Shown in pieces: positions 63,762 through 64,000 of a stretch of DNA of 64,000 nucleotides. Origin of the DNA: Spirochaetota bacterium (lineage in GTDB: Bacteria > Spirochaetota > UBA12135 > COTS27 > JAFLEE01); the NCBI GenBank assembly GCA_017302015.1, contig JAFLEE010000008.1, positions 1-64,000 of the forward strand. Direction: 5' to 3'. The position numbers and the translations under genes are program-made. The notes below the pieces were generated by a model. That model did not search any database. It saw only the letters and a program-made list of their open reading frames with translations, and was not told where the DNA came from. Position 1 is the first letter of the stretch, and each line of letters opens with the position of its first letter.

Positions 63762-64000
63762 CTACCGCGCCGCCACGCTATCCCGCCCGATGAGCCGATA
63801 CGGAAGGACCGTGTTCTGCGGGAGCCGGTTCTCATCCAGATGGCTTTCGATGACGTTCGCGGCGATCTGGGCGAGGGCCTCGTGGTCTTGGGTGATGGTG
63901 GTCTGGGGGGGCGTGGCGTAGCGGGAATAAAGCGAATGCTCCGAGGCGATGAGGGAGATGTCGCGGGGCACGCGCTGGCTATAGAGGGAGAGGGCGTAGG
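63762..64000 (-). CDS. LacI family transcriptional regulator, C-terminal part (runs off the window)
   Basis: The last 78 codons of a minus-strand gene are visible. YSQRVPRDISLIASEHS, then PPQTTITQDHEALAQIAA, then VLPYRLIGRDSVAAR matches the end of the periplasmic-binding-protein-like effector domain of LacI/GalR regulators. The N-terminal helix-turn-helix is beyond the window edge. It is convergent with the beta-helix gene and probably responds to a sugar released by the locus. Confidence 0.8.
   Translation of the reverse strand, partial: YALSLYSQRVPRDISLIASEHSLYSRYATPPQTTITQDHEALAQIAANVIESHLDENRLPQNTVLPYRLIGRDSVAAR

Overview
The window joins two different kinds of DNA. Positions 1 to about 30,000 are an accessory, defence-type island littered with insertion-sequence debris. 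Positions 30,000 to 64,000 are a GC-rich chromosomal stretch of secreted polysaccharide-degrading enzymes with AraC and LacI regulators. No rRNA, tRNA or CRISPR array was seen. Sulfatase, GH2, GH16, GH39-like, beta-helix and SGNH proteins plus many AraC-type regulators, with no SusC/SusD pair, suggest a Gram-negative polysaccharide-degrading heterotroph of the Planctomycetota/Verrucomicrobiota/Lentisphaerota type. That placement is an inference; no phylogenetic marker gene is present.

Island, left part (1-20,151). A minus-strand operon encodes a DUF6361-like protein, a phospholipase-D-fold protein and an SF2 helicase whose C-terminal half has been cut off by the end of an IS21-like element at the window edge. 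A divergent plus-strand operon encodes a 1,713-residue DEAD-type helicase with a DUF1998/MZB-like domain and a Vsr-like nuclease tail, an SNF2 helicase resembling DISARM DrmD, and an Eco57I/DrmMI-like N6-adenine methyltransferase whose specificity part is AT-rich. Between the two operons is a nested insertion: a complete IS21-family element (5270-7859, 4-bp target duplication TTTC) sits between the ribosome-binding site and the start codon of a decayed IS256 transposase gene.

Island, right part (20,186-30,000, visibly lower GC). It holds an HNH endonuclease gene, a relic of a second methylase 3' end, an IS3 remnant, an unusual Clp-type AAA+ ATPase fused to an FtsH-type M41 peptidase, and then two divergent gene sets. 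One is a guanidino-deiminase-like enzyme, a cREC-SpoU RNA methylase fusion and a small unknown protein. The other is a second HNH protein, a protein of three 30-residue Cys/His repeats, a metallophosphoesterase and an AAA ATPase. Nuclease, RNA-methylase and phosphoesterase genes packed together suggest an uncharacterised defence or RNA-repair module. A 34-codon AraC C-terminal relic marks the right edge.

Chromosomal part (30,079-64,000). It encodes a secreted unknown protein, a serine beta-lactamase-like hydrolase, a GH16 enzyme, a Tat-exported beta-helix protein, a CrtI-like oxidoreductase with an HXXEE membrane protein, two AraC regulators, a GH39-like enzyme, an esterase, a sugar-binding protein, two SGNH hydrolases, a sulfatase, a GH2 enzyme, an S9-like hydrolase, a chemoreceptor, a YcxB-like membrane protein, a beta-helix/CBM protein and the end of a LacI regulator. 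These would together sense, desulfate, deacylate and depolymerise a complex, probably sulfated, polysaccharide. A roughly 68-bp leader occurs twice (40,657 and 51,459), and start-proximal TATACT/TATAAT boxes recur.
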